Origin: Planctomycetota bacterium
GTDB lineage: Bacteria > Planctomycetota > B15-G4
Assembly: GCA_020638905.1 (NCBI GenBank)
Contig: JACKHP010000015.1
Span: 1-64,000 of the forward strand
Direction of reading: 5' to 3'
DNA length: 64,000 nt
Shown here: piece by piece, positions 1 through 9,367 of the stretch
Numbering within the stretch: the stretch's first letter is position 1
Layout of the letters: each line of letters begins with the position of its first letter
Position numbers and translations under genes: made by a program
Notes under the pieces: model-generated
What the model was told of the DNA's origin: nothing
The model's database searches: none
Seen by the model: only the letters and a program-made list of their open reading frames with translations

Positions 1-881
1 GCGGGCTGCACGGGCGCGTGCGCTGGCTGTTCCTCGCGGTGGCCGTCGAGGGCCTGGCGCTGATCCTGTTCTCCCAGATGCGCGTGATCGTGCTCGCCAT
101 CCCGACGATGATCGTGTTCAGCCTGTTCGTGCAGATGAGCGAGGGGGCGACGTACTCGATCGTGCCGTTCGTCAACCGCAAGGCGCTCGGCTCGGTGGCC
201 GGGATCGTCGGCGCGGGCGGCAACCTGGGCGCCGTGTCGGCGGGTTTCCTGTTCCGCTCCGAGAGCCTGGGGTATGCCGACGCGCTGCTCGTGCTGGGCA
301 TCCTCGTGACGGTCGCCTCGCTGGCCGCCTTCGGCGTGCGCTTCTCGGAGGCCGAGGAGGGCGTGGCCGCGCAGGAACACGCGACGGCGATGGCCGCGCG
401 CAGGGCCGAGACCTCGCAGCGCAAGCCGCTGCGCGAACTCGTCCCGGGTCTCGCGCACTTCCGCCCGATGGACGCGCTGCGCATCTACCTCGGCATCGCG
501 CTGGTCATCAAGGGCGTCTACTTCATCACGAACATGTCCGAGCTCGAGGCGACCCTCGGCGAGGGCCTCGGCCAGGGACAGACGATGATCGCGTGGTCGG
601 TCGTCTTCGCCCACGTGATCGGGGGCGCGAGCCTGGCGCTGGGGTTCGTGACGCGCGTGGCGGCCGCCGCGAACGCGATCGTCCTGGCGGGCGCGGTGGT
701 GGTCCACCTGGCGGGTGGCGAGGACGGCAGCCTGCTCGGCAGCAACGTCAGCTTCCAGTTCACCGCCTTCGTGCTGTTCACGCTGCTGCTGCTCATCTGG
801 CGCGGCTCGGGCCCGCTCTCGCTCGACCACCTCCTGCGCATCGACAGGGAGGACGAGCCCGACCTGCTCGCCGCGGGCTGA
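1..881 (+). CDS. narK: Nitrate/nitrite antiporter (NarK-type MFS), C-terminal part, fused to a DoxX-like domain (partial)
   Basis: The reading frame is open to the left edge, so the 5' part of the gene is missing. The first ~110 visible residues are the last MFS helices and contain GAGGNLGAV, matching the glycine-rich nitrate signature (GxGNxG) of the NarK family, preceded by a NarK-like helix (SEGATYSIVPF). After a charged linker (about residues 115-150) four further hydrophobic segments follow, with the look of a DoxX-type membrane domain (RIYLGIALVIKGVYFI onward). NarK proteins normally end after the twelfth helix, so this is a C-terminal fusion. Known role of NarK: exchange or proton-coupled uptake of nitrate/nitrite at the inner membrane. 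The job of the DoxX-like part is unknown. Stop at 879-881; a 160-base gap precedes the next gene. Confidence 0.8.
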   Translation, partial: GLHGRVRWLFLAVAVEGLALILFSQMRVIVLAIPTMIVFSLFVQMSEGATYSIVPFVNRKALGSVAGIVGAGGNLGAVSAGFLFRSESLGYADALLVLGILVTVASLAAFGVRFSEAEEGVAAQEHATAMAARRAETSQRKPLRELVPGLAHFRPMDALRIYLGIALVIKGVYFITNMSELEATLGEGLGQGQTMIAWSVVFAHVIGGASLALGFVTRVAAAANAIVLAGAVVVHLAGGEDGSLLGSNVSFQFTAFVLFTLLLLIWRGSGPLSLDHLLRIDREDEPDLLAAG

Positions 882-945
882 GGCGCGACCGGCGCGCGAG
901 CCCCGGTCGGTGCGAGCGGCGACCTCGGCGCCGCGCCCGTCGCGC

Positions 946-953
946 GCTACCCT
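946..953 (+). promoter_or_regulatory. Putative -10 element GCTACCCT
   Basis: GCTACCCT fits the GCTANNNT element seen upstream of several genes in this window. It lies 90 bases before the chosen start of the downstream secreted-protein gene and 9 bases before an alternative in-frame ATG at 963. No clear -35 box is visible. Confidence 0.4.
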
Positions 954-1043
954 CGGGGCGTCATGCGTCATGCCTCTGCGCCGTGGAGCGTCCCCCCGGG
1001 GACTCCGCCGCGCCGGTCGGCCGCCCACGTCCCGAGAGTCCCG

Positions 1044-2330
1044 ATGCGTCCCGCCGAGCCGACCCGCGTCCTGCTGCTCGCCCTGGCCGTCGCCGCGTTC
1101 TGTCCGGGCGCGCTCGACCCGGCCTGTGTGCCGACGCTGCACGACGCCGCGGCCTGGGAGGCCGCCGCCGGGCTGCCGCTCACGTTCGGTCCCACCGATC
1201 TGCACGGACGGCGCGCGTCGTTCGATCTGTTCACGAACGGCGACGAGGTGCAGGGAGAGAGCACGCAGAAGCTGGCGCGCCTGCGCAAGGTGAAGGTCCA
1301 CGCCGCACCGGGGAGCACCCCGGGCGGCGTGCCGTACACGCGCTCGCTGGCCGAGGCGCTCGGAGCGCCGGCGTCGGCCGGCGGCGGCAAGCCGGAGCCC
1401 GACCGACGCGTGGCGATCGTGGCGCGCAAGGGCGCCGGCGTCTACGGCGCGGCGTCCTCGAGCCGCGTGCACACGGGACCGTTCGAGGCGCGCATCACCG
1501 TCGCGGTCGACTCGCTCGAGGGCCTGCTGCTGGGCAAGGCCGCCGGCGTGCTGGAGGCCGACCTGCCGCCCGACGCCGATCCGTCGCGCTACACGTTCGT
1601 GCGCGCCCGCACGCTCTCCGACGGCGACGGCTTCGCGGGCTTCGTGGTCGACGCGGTGGCGCAGTCCGGCGCGCTGGGCACGCCGGTGCTCGTGCCCGGG
1701 ACGAACCAGGTCGACCTGCGCATCGTGCGCGACGAGGACGCGTTGCGCACGTACACGCGCCGCACGCCGACGTCCGCCGACGACGTCGCGTCGTGGACGC
1801 TCGTCTCGAGCCAGGTCGCGCCGCTCGACGAGCCGTCGTTCTCGGTGCTCTTCGGGGCCGCCGGCCTGATCCACGGCGGACGCATCCTGTTCAGCGGCTT
1901 CTCGCTCGTCGGCCCCGGCGTCGGCGGACCGCTGGAGCGCCCGCTCGTCGACGCGCTCGTCGAGGCCTCGGCGCCGCTGCTCGACGCGCTCTCCGGGCTC
2001 GCCGCGCCGGCGCCCGACCTCGAGGCCGCCGCCGCGTCGGCCGCCGCGGGACGCGACGCGCTGCTGGCCGTGGCCGCCGACGTGAGCGAGTCCGAGCTGG
2101 CCGGCGCGTTCCAGCCCACGACCTTCGGGAAGGCCGCGGGCAAGCTGCTGGGCCGGGCGGCGGCGCGCGTCGAGGGCGCCCTGTCCCGGCTCGAGCACGG
2201 CAAGCCCGGCCCGGCGGCCAAGCGCCTCGAGCGCGCCGCGCGCGACGTCCTGCGTGCTCTCGCCGACCTGCTGGGCAGGAAGGCGCGCAGCTTCGGCGCG
2301 CTGCCCGACCTGCGCGTGCTGCCAGACTGA
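1044..2330 (+). CDS. Secreted protein of unknown function, 428 aa
   Basis: I do not recognise this protein. The start at 1044 is preferred because it puts a short basic n-region (MRPAEPTR) directly before a hydrophobic stretch (VLLLALAVAAF), giving a normal signal peptide; an in-frame ATG at 963 would add 27 residues and bury it. The middle part (about residues 150-290) looks beta-rich, and the last ~130 residues are Ala/Leu/Glu/Arg-rich and probably helical, with several RLERAARD-like segments. No catalytic motif, lipobox or metal site is evident. It is co-directional with the transporter fragment upstream and the exporter operon downstream, but a 265-base gap with its own -10-like element separates it from the latter, so a functional link is not shown. 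Confidence 0.6.
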   Translation: MRPAEPTRVLLLALAVAAFCPGALDPACVPTLHDAAAWEAAAGLPLTFGPTDLHGRRASFDLFTNGDEVQGESTQKLARLRKVKVHAAPGSTPGGVPYTRSLAEALGAPASAGGGKPEPDRRVAIVARKGAGVYGAASSSRVHTGPFEARITVAVDSLEGLLLGKAAGVLEADLPPDADPSRYTFVRARTLSDGDGFAGFVVDAVAQSGALGTPVLVPGTNQVDLRIVRDEDALRTYTRRTPTSADDVASWTLVSSQVAPLDEPSFSVLFGAAGLIHGGRILFSGFSLVGPGVGGPLERPLVDALVEASAPLLDALSGLAAPAPDLEAAAASAAAGRDALLAVAADVSESELAGAFQPTTFGKAAGKLLGRAAARVEGALSRLEHGKPGPAAKRLERAARDVLRALADLLGRKARSFGALPDLRVLPD

Positions 2331-2524
2331 CGCGAGGACGGCGCGCCGGGAGGACGGCGCGCCCGCGGACGATGCGTTCGCGAGTGCGCCGGCGAGTGCG
2401 CCGGCCACGTCCCGCGCCCGCTCCGGACGCGCGCCGCCGACCGGGCGCGTCGTCCCACGCATCGACGTGTGCTTCCGTGTCGGAGGCGCATCCCCTGCCC
2501 CCGCGCGAACGAAGTGCCGCGCAC

Positions 2525-2532
2525 GCTACAAT
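2525..2532 (+). promoter_or_regulatory. Putative -10 element GCTACAAT before the exporter operon
   Basis: GCTACAAT lies 63 bases upstream of the GTG start of the ABC ATPase gene, in a 265-base non-coding gap. It is the copy closest to TATAAT among the GCTANNNT elements found in this window. Confidence 0.5.
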
Positions 2533-2595
2533 CGCCCGCTCGTCCGACGCTCCCGGGCGTCCGTCTCCGAGACCTCCCTCCGAGGGTCGCCTTCC

Positions 2596-3311
<716 letters not shown>

Positions 3312-3315
<4 letters not shown>

Positions 3316-4598
3316 TGCGTCCCGAATCGAACCCCGCCGCGCGCGAACGCGGCGGCGTGCTGCTCACGCTGCTCGTCGTGCTGCTGGTGGTGGGCGGTGC
3401 CGCCTGGGGCTGGTGGACGTACGGCCGTCAGCCCACCGTCGCTGCCATCGACCAGGACCGCGTGGTCACCGTCCAGCGGCAGGAGCTCATCGACGCCGTG
3501 ACCGCCTCGGGACGCGTCGAGCCCCTGGCGCGCGTGGCGGTCATGAGCCGCGCCAGCGGCATCCTCGAGAAGATCCTGGTCGACGAGGGCGACGTCGTCG
3601 TGCGCGACCAGGTGCTGGCCGAACTCGACCGCGAGCAGCTGCTCGCGAACCTGGCGCAGGACCAGGCCGACCTCGCGTCGGCCGAGGCGCGCGTGGCGGC
3701 CTCGAAGGCGCGCGTCGACGAGGCCCAGGTCAAGCTCGACGATCCCGACCTCGCGTTCGCCCAGCGCGAGGTCGACCGGCTCGAGAGCCTGTTCCCGTCG
3801 GGCGACGTGTCCGAGAACGAGCTCGACGCGGCGCGCCAGACGCTCGCCACGGTGAAGTTCCGCATCGCGCAGGTGAACGCCAACCTGCCCGTGCTGCGCG
3901 CGTCGGTCCAGGAGGCCGAGGCCAACCTGGCGTCGGCCCGCGCGGCGCTCGACCGCAGCGAGACGGCGTTGCGCGAGGCGACCATCCGCAGCCCGATCGA
4001 CGGCGTGGTGCTGCTGCGCAGCAAGGAGGTGGGCGACGGCGTCTCGTCGCTGCTCACCGCCGGCGGCAACGCGACGCAGATCCTGACCCTGGGCGACCTG
4101 CAGGAGATGTACATCGAGGCGCGCGTCGACGAGGTCGACCTCGGACGCATCGTGGTCGACATGCCCGTGCGCGTCACCGTCGACGCGCACCGCGGGCAGA
4201 CGCTCTACGGACGGGTCTCGCGCATCGCGCCCGCCGGCTCGGTCGACAACAACGGCATCGTGACCTTCGAGGTGCGCATCTCCGTCGACGATCCGCAGGG
4301 GCTGCTCAAGCCCGACATGACCGCCGACGCGAAGCTCGTGGTCTCCGAGCGCCCCGACGCGCTCGTCCTTCCGCAGCGCGCCCTGGCGCGCGGGAAGGAC
4401 GGCTGGAAGGTGCTGAAGATCGTGTCCTCGCCCACGGGCCCCGCGGTGCAGGACGTGAAGGTCGAGCTGGGCCTGTCCGACGGGCTCGTGACCGAGATCG
4501 CGAGCGGACTCGACGAGGGCGACCAGGTGCTGCTGCCCGCCGGTCCCGGCGGAGCGGCGGGCTTCGGCCCCGGCGGGGGAGCGCGGCGCGCGCCGTGA
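3312..4598 (+). CDS. Periplasmic adaptor (HlyD/MacA family membrane fusion protein)
   Basis: 428 residues. One N-terminal membrane anchor (about residues 16-36, LLTLLVVLLVVGGAAWGWW) is followed by a barrel-sandwich/lipoyl-like half motif, a long charged helical hairpin (about residues 95-210, Glu/Ala/Arg-rich), the second half-motif (IRSPIDGVVLLRSKEVGDG) and beta-barrel and membrane-proximal domains. This is the order seen in MacA-type adaptors, which bridge the inner-membrane ABC permease to an outer-membrane channel. The ATG at 3312 overlaps the ATPase stop; a second ATG follows immediately. The 3' end overlaps the next start (GTGA at 4595). The C-terminus is Gly/Ala-rich (GPGGAAGFGPGGGARR). 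No TolC-like gene lies in the window. Confidence 0.9.
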
Positions 4599-5869
4599 GC
4601 CTGTTCGCGCTGTTCGTCGAGGCGCTGTCGTCCATCGTCCGCGAGGGACGTCGCATCGCGCCGATGGCCGCCGGCATCGCGTGGGGCGTGGCCGCCGTGT
4701 TCGTGCTGGTGGCCGTGGGACGCGGCTTCGAGTCGACCCAGCGCGCGACGCTCGCCGCGCTCGGCGACTCGTTCATGCTGCTGCGCGTGAACCGCGCCAC
4801 CACCAGCCGCGGCGACGTGCGCAGCAACCAGTTCGTGCGTCTCGACTCCGAGGACATGCAGCTCGCGCGCGCCGGCTCGCCGGCGGTGGCCGAGCTCTCG
4901 CCGAAGGCCGCCAACTGGTTCGTGCAGGTCTACCGCGACGGCCAGCGCACGCGTCTCTCGGCCATCGGCGTCGACCCCGAGTACGCCGACATCTGCCACA
5001 TCCCGCTGGCGCCCGGCAGCCGCTGGATCGACAGCAACGACATCGACCAGGAGCTGCCGGTGTGCGTGCTCGGCTACGGGGCCGTCGAGGACCTGTTCGG
5101 CGACGAGCCGTGGTACGGCCGCCAGATCGAGATGGTCTTCCAGCGCAACGCCGCCGACGACACGATCACGCGTCGGCTCACGGTCGTCGGCGCGCTGGTC
5201 GACGAGGAGCTGGCCGGCGACGAGATCTACACCAGCAACAGGCGCGTGGTCTTCCTGCCGTTCACGACCTGGGAGCGCATGTCGCCCGAGGGCTTCCAGT
5301 TCTTCGTGGTGCGGCCGGTCTCGCCCGGGCTGCGCGACGAGGCGCTGGCCGAGCTGCGCACCGCGCTGGCGCGCAGGCACGGCTTCGATCCCGCGAACAA
5401 GAACACGCTCATCCCGTACTACGACGCCATCGCGCGCGGGCAGCGCATCGAGTCGGTCTTCGGCGCGCTGCGCGTGTTCCTGGGCGCGGTGGGATCGCTC
5501 ATCATGCTGCTCGGCGCGGTGGGCGTGGCGAACGTGGTGCTCATGTCGGTGGCCGCGCGCACCTACGAGTTCGGGCTGCGCCGCGCGCTCGGCTGCAAGC
5601 GCCGCTGGATCTTCGTGCAGGTGTTCCTCGAGGCGGCGCTCGTGTGCGTCCTGTCGGGCGGCCTGGGCTTCGCGCTGGGCATGCTGGGGGTCGAGGCCAT
5701 GGGCTCGATCGACCTGCCGGAGGGTTTCGCGAGTCCGCGCATCGAGCTGGGTGCGGCGCTGCTGCCGGGCGTGCTGCTGCTGGCGGTGAGCCTGGGCGCC
5801 GCGCTCTGGCCTGCGGCGCGTGCCGCGCGCACGTCGGTGGTCCAGGCGTTGCACGGGGGCAAGCTGTGA
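4595..5869 (+). CDS. ABC transporter permease, MacB/FtsX type (first)
   Basis: 424 residues. N-terminal transmembrane helix (about residues 20-42), a large periplasmic MacB_PCD-type domain, then three C-terminal helices with the FtsX-domain hallmark ALGCKRRWIFVQVFLEAALV. The GTG start at 4595 overlaps the adaptor stop (GTGA). In MacB itself the ATPase is fused to the permease; here ATPase and permease are separate and two non-identical permeases follow, suggesting a heterodimeric membrane part. The topology (one plus three helices) fits exporters that act on periplasmic substrates. Assigned with high confidence as permease; substrate unknown. Confidence 0.9.
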   Translation: MSLFALFVEALSSIVREGRRIAPMAAGIAWGVAAVFVLVAVGRGFESTQRATLAALGDSFMLLRVNRATTSRGDVRSNQFVRLDSEDMQLARAGSPAVAELSPKAANWFVQVYRDGQRTRLSAIGVDPEYADICHIPLAPGSRWIDSNDIDQELPVCVLGYGAVEDLFGDEPWYGRQIEMVFQRNAADDTITRRLTVVGALVDEELAGDEIYTSNRRVVFLPFTTWERMSPEGFQFFVVRPVSPGLRDEALAELRTALARRHGFDPANKNTLIPYYDAIARGQRIESVFGALRVFLGAVGSLIMLLGAVGVANVVLMSVAARTYEFGLRRALGCKRRWIFVQVFLEAALVCVLSGGLGFALGMLGVEAMGSIDLPEGFASPRIELGAALLPGVLLLAVSLGAALWPAARAARTSVVQALHGGKL

Positions 5870-5921
5870 GCGCGCGCGTCGTCGTCTTCGCGGGTCGACG
5901 CGCGCCGCGCGGAGACGCGCC

Positions 5922-7145
5922 GTGAGACCGCTCTCGGTGCTCTCCGAGGCGCTGGGCAGCCTGCGCGCACACCCGCTGCGCTCGGCGCTCACGATGCTGA
6001 GCGTGACGTTCGGCGCGGCGGCGCTGCACGTGCTGCTGGCGTACGCCACGGGCATGCCGGACACGACGGCCACGATCCTGCGCAGCCTGGGCGGCAAGGA
6101 GTTCATCGTCGAGCCGCGCCACGCGCGCACCGGCGGCGTCGGACACAGCGATCGGCGCGTGCGCATCCGCTACGTCGACCTGCCGGCGATCGAGGGCGCG
6201 TGCCCGTCGGTGGCGGCGGTGGCGCCGATGTACCGTCCCGGGCGCGGCGGACCGATCTTCGGACGGGACAAGAGCTGGCCCTGGGCGAGCGTGATCGGCG
6301 TCGGCTTCACGTACCGCGAGGTGACCGACCTGCGCATCGTGAACGGACGCTGGTTCACCGAAGAGGAGGAGGCCGCGAGCGAGGAGCTGGCGCTCCTCAG
6401 CCTGCCGCTCGTCGAGGGCATGTACGACGGCGTCCCGCCGCTGGGCGAGAGCATCGACTGCAACGGCCGACGCTTCACGATCATCGGCACGTACGAGAGC
6501 CAGGCCACCTTCGCCTACTCGTTGCTCGTCCCGTACCCCACGGCGATGGAGATGGGCGACGACGGCGGACGCTACGTCTCGCAGCTCGCGTTCGCGCCGC
6601 GGCGTCCCGACCTGGCGTCCGACGCGATCTCGCAGATGCGCCTGGCGCTCGCGTCGCTGTACGACTTCGACGCCGACGACACGGGCGCGATCGACATCAA
6701 GGAGAACACCGCCTTCGTCGAGAAGGTTGCGGCCGCCAGCTTCGGGCTCGAGATGCTGGTGCTCACGATCGCCGGGCTGACGCTCGTGCTGGGCTGCCTC
6801 GGTGCCGCGAACGTGGTCGGCATCGCGGTCGCCGAGCGCACCTCCGAGCTCGGACTGCGCAAGGCGCTGGGTGCCACGCCGGCGCGCGTGCGGGCCGAGG
6901 TGCTGACCGAGACGTTGCTGCTGTGCACGCTGGGCGGCGCGCTCGGCGTGGCCCTGGGCGCCGCCGCCACGGCGCTGCTCGGACCGCTGCCGTTCACCGA
7001 CGAGGCACGACTCGTCCCGCGCGCCGACGAGACGCTGCTGCTGGCCTCGTTCGTCACGCTCGTCGTGGTCGCGGTGCTGGCGGGCCTGCCGGCCGCGAAC
7101 CGCGCCGCCCGCGTCGACCCGGTCGTCGCGCTGCGCGACGAGTAG
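5922..7145 (+). CDS. ABC transporter permease, MacB/FtsX type (second)
   Basis: 407 residues, same architecture as the preceding permease: an N-terminal helix (LTMLSVTFGAAALHVLLAY), a periplasmic domain, and a C-terminal FtsX domain (LGLRKALGATPARVRAEVLTETLLL). The GTG at 5922 is chosen because the MacB-like N-terminus (SEALGSLRAHPLRSALTML) begins a few residues later. A 52-base gap separates it from the first permease, the only non-overlapping junction in this four-gene set. The two permeases clearly differ in sequence, consistent with a heterodimer driven by the single ATPase. It converges on the subtilisin-like gene only 20 bases away, with no obvious terminator between them. Confidence 0.9.
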   Translation: MRPLSVLSEALGSLRAHPLRSALTMLSVTFGAAALHVLLAYATGMPDTTATILRSLGGKEFIVEPRHARTGGVGHSDRRVRIRYVDLPAIEGACPSVAAVAPMYRPGRGGPIFGRDKSWPWASVIGVGFTYREVTDLRIVNGRWFTEEEEAASEELALLSLPLVEGMYDGVPPLGESIDCNGRRFTIIGTYESQATFAYSLLVPYPTAMEMGDDGGRYVSQLAFAPRRPDLASDAISQMRLALASLYDFDADDTGAIDIKENTAFVEKVAAASFGLEMLVLTIAGLTLVLGCLGAANVVGIAVAERTSELGLRKALGATPARVRAEVLTETLLLCTLGGALGVALGAAATALLGPLPFTDEARLVPRADETLLLASFVTLVVVAVLAGLPAANRAARVDPVVALRDE

Positions 7146-7165
7146 GGCGCGCGGGACGGCGGGCG

Positions 7166-8695
7166 TCAGTATCCGGCCTGGTCCGCTGGTCCCGCGTCGA
7201 GCGACTCCGTGATGCAGTCGGGCGCCTCGCTGCCGCTGACGAGCCGCAGCGCCGCGAGCACGTCGAGCCGGTGCACCTGCATCCCGCCCGTGCTGGGGAT
7301 CGTGACGAGCGGGCCGGAGCCGACGATCGCATCGACCAGGTCGACGAGGTCGGCCTCGGGCGCGAACTGGCGCAGCACCGCGAAGGCCGCGGCCACGTGC
7401 GGTCCGGCCATCGACGTGCCCGACTCGATCTTGATCGCGCCGCCCCCCGGGGGGAAGGCACGCAGTCCGTCGCCGGGCGCGATCAGGCCGAGGTCGGCGG
7501 AGGCATTCGAGTAGGTCGCGAACACGTCGTCCAGGTCCGACGAGGCCACCGAGATCACCGGCGACAGGCAGGCCGGCATCGAGATCGCCGCGCGCTCCCA
7601 GTCGTTGCCCGAGCCCGACACCACGGCGATCTGCCGCGCCTGCAGCTCGAGCGCGGTCTTCAGGATCGCCGCGCCCTCCGGGTCGCCGTCGCACGACGCG
7701 CTGTCGGGATGGCGCGTCTCGGAGGCCAGGCTGATGCACACCGACGCCACGGCGTGGCACGTGCTCCAGTGCAGGTAGACCTCTTCGAGCGCCTTCGCGA
7801 CGTCGCTCGCGTAGATCTTGCCGTCCTCGCGCACGACGCGGATCGAGACGATCTTCGCGCCGGGAGCCACGCCCTGCGTGAGGTGCCCGTTCGAGCTGAT
7901 GATCGCGGCGACCTGCGAGCCGTGCGAGAAGCCCGTCCCGAACGGACGCCCGTAGTTGGTGCCTTCGCAGTCGCCCTGATGCCATCCCAGGGTGTCGTCG
8001 GCCAGCGGACGTCCGACGCCGCTGCCCGAGATCACATGGCCCGCGAGCAGCGGGTGGACGTCGTCGACCCCCGTGTCGATCACGACGACGACCTGGCCCG
8101 TGCCCGCGCAGCCTCCCGTGGCGACCTGGTGGTCCCACACGATGCGCACGCTGCGGTCGATCGGCGGCGCGGGCGGCGCCGGCGCGGCGAGCGCGCGCGT
8201 GGAGTACGTCTCGTCGCGCACGACCGAGCGCACGAGCTGCGGCATCTGCAGGAGCTGGACGAGCTCGGCCAGCGTCACGTCGAGGGCCATGTACGGCGTC
8301 GTCTCGAGCCGGCGTACCGCGTGGTGGGGTGCGCGCAGGATGGGCTGCACGCGCGTGAGGCCGAGCATCACGGCGTCCTGCGTCTGCGCGATGAGCTCGC
8401 GCTGCTGCAGGGCGTCCTGGTCGGTGAGCATCGGGTCGGGCGGCAGGTCGAGCGCGAGCTCGACGAGCACGCGCGTGAGGGACGCGAGCCTGATCTGCGT
8501 CACGAGGTCGTCGGGGTCGCTCGCCGCGGGGGCGGGCACCGACGGGGCCGGAGGGTCGTCCGCCACCGGCGCGAGTGGAATCCTGGCCGGCTCGCCCGGC
8601 AGGGCGCTCCTGGTGCACGCGACGAGGACGAGCGCGACGAAGAGGGCGCGTGCGCGGCGCGACGTGCGACGGCGGGTGGTCGTGGGTGTGTCCAT
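7166..8695 (-). CDS. Subtilisin-like serine protease (S8 family), probable lipoprotein
   Basis: 509 residues. The N-terminus has a basic stretch, a hydrophobic core and a lipobox-like LVAC (Cys27), so it is likely lipid-anchored. A Pro/Ala-rich segment and a ~100-residue prodomain-like region precede the catalytic domain. The triad is visible: Asp207 in VVVIDTGVDD, His258 in GFSHGSQVAAI (HGSQV instead of the usual HGTHV) and Ser428 in GTSMAGPHVAAAF; the oxyanion Asn is in SGSGND (Asn364). It should therefore be active. Several Cys residues within the catalytic domain could form disulfides, fitting an extracytoplasmic location. It is the last gene of a minus-strand series (ECF sigma, kinase, small secreted protein), 14 bases after its neighbour, so co-expression is likely. 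Confidence 0.88.
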   Translation of the reverse strand: MDTPTTTRRRTSRRARALFVALVLVACTRSALPGEPARIPLAPVADDPPAPSVPAPAASDPDDLVTQIRLASLTRVLVELALDLPPDPMLTDQDALQQRELIAQTQDAVMLGLTRVQPILRAPHHAVRRLETTPYMALDVTLAELVQLLQMPQLVRSVVRDETYSTRALAAPAPPAPPIDRSVRIVWDHQVATGGCAGTGQVVVVIDTGVDDVHPLLAGHVISGSGVGRPLADDTLGWHQGDCEGTNYGRPFGTGFSHGSQVAAIISSNGHLTQGVAPGAKIVSIRVVREDGKIYASDVAKALEEVYLHWSTCHAVASVCISLASETRHPDSASCDGDPEGAAILKTALELQARQIAVVSGSGNDWERAAISMPACLSPVISVASSDLDDVFATYSNASADLGLIAPGDGLRAFPPGGGAIKIESGTSMAGPHVAAAFAVLRQFAPEADLVDLVDAIVGSGPLVTIPSTGGMQVHRLDVLAALRLVSGSEAPDCITESLDAGPADQAGY

Positions 8696-8709
8696 GGTCG
8701 GGCTCCTGG

Positions 8710-9282
8710 TCAGCCGTCGATGAGGGTGATGCACGCGGAGAGGCCGAAGATCTCGACCCAGACTCGCTTGCGCAGGCGCGTCGGATCGCCGGGCACGGTG
8801 CCGTAGTCCTGGATCGTGGGGTTGCCGATCTCGCCGGTGGTGTCCCACTCCCCGCGCACGCCGAGGTCGAGCGTGTACGTCTCGGGACCCATGGCGGTCT
8901 CGATCGTGAAGGTCGCGATGCACTGCGTCGGCACGTCGGGCTCGAGCGCCGGCACGTACGAGATCACGACGTCGGTGGCCACGCCGTCGGGGATGTTCAC
9001 GCCGCCGTTGCCCGCCGAGTCGCCGACCTTCAGCGCGGTGTCCTCCTCGGGGACGATCTTGAGCAGCACGCCGGTGCTGCCGGTCGTGACCTCCCAGCCG
9101 ATGGGCGTGATGCCGCTGCCGTAGGTCATCGAGCTCGTGGACGTCAGGGTGAGGGTGCTCGACGCCAGCGAGATGTCCTCGAACACCGCCGACGAGACGC
9201 CGTCGGAGACGAGCGGTGCGGCGAAGAGGGCGGCCAGGGCCGTGACGACCACGGCGACGACCGAGGAGCGCGCGGGTGTCAT
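8710..9282 (-). CDS. Small secreted protein of unknown function
   Basis: 190 residues with a clear signal peptide (VVAVVVTALAALFAAPLVSDG). The mature part is Ser/Thr-rich and predicted beta-rich, with only two Cys residues (TQCIATF and LSACITLI), perhaps one disulfide. I do not recognise a family. A GGAG with 8-base spacing precedes the ATG at 9282. It sits between a Ser/Thr kinase/SUMF1 gene and a subtilisin-like protease gene, 14 bases from the latter. It could be a partner, inhibitor or substrate of the protease, but that is inference from position only. Confidence 0.65.
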   Translation of the reverse strand: MTPARSSVVAVVVTALAALFAAPLVSDGVSSAVFEDISLASSTLTLTSTSSMTYGSGITPIGWEVTTGSTGVLLKIVPEEDTALKVGDSAGNGGVNIPDGVATDVVISYVPALEPDVPTQCIATFTIETAMGPETYTLDLGVRGEWDTTGEIGNPTIQDYGTVPGDPTRLRKRVWVEIFGLSACITLIDG

Positions 9283-9367
9283 GGAAGGACTCCATCCGGG
9301 GAAGCGGCGGCCACGGGCGGGGGGCGCGGCGCGCGGGGCGTGGGCGAGGGTGTGCGGGATGCGGGCG

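Noticed and set aside
963..1043. ATG at 963 as a leaderless start of the first secreted-protein gene, 9 bases after a -10-like element
   Set aside because: It would place 27 Pro/Arg/Ala-rich residues before the signal peptide. The ATG at 1044 gives a normal export signal, although leaderless initiation cannot be excluded.
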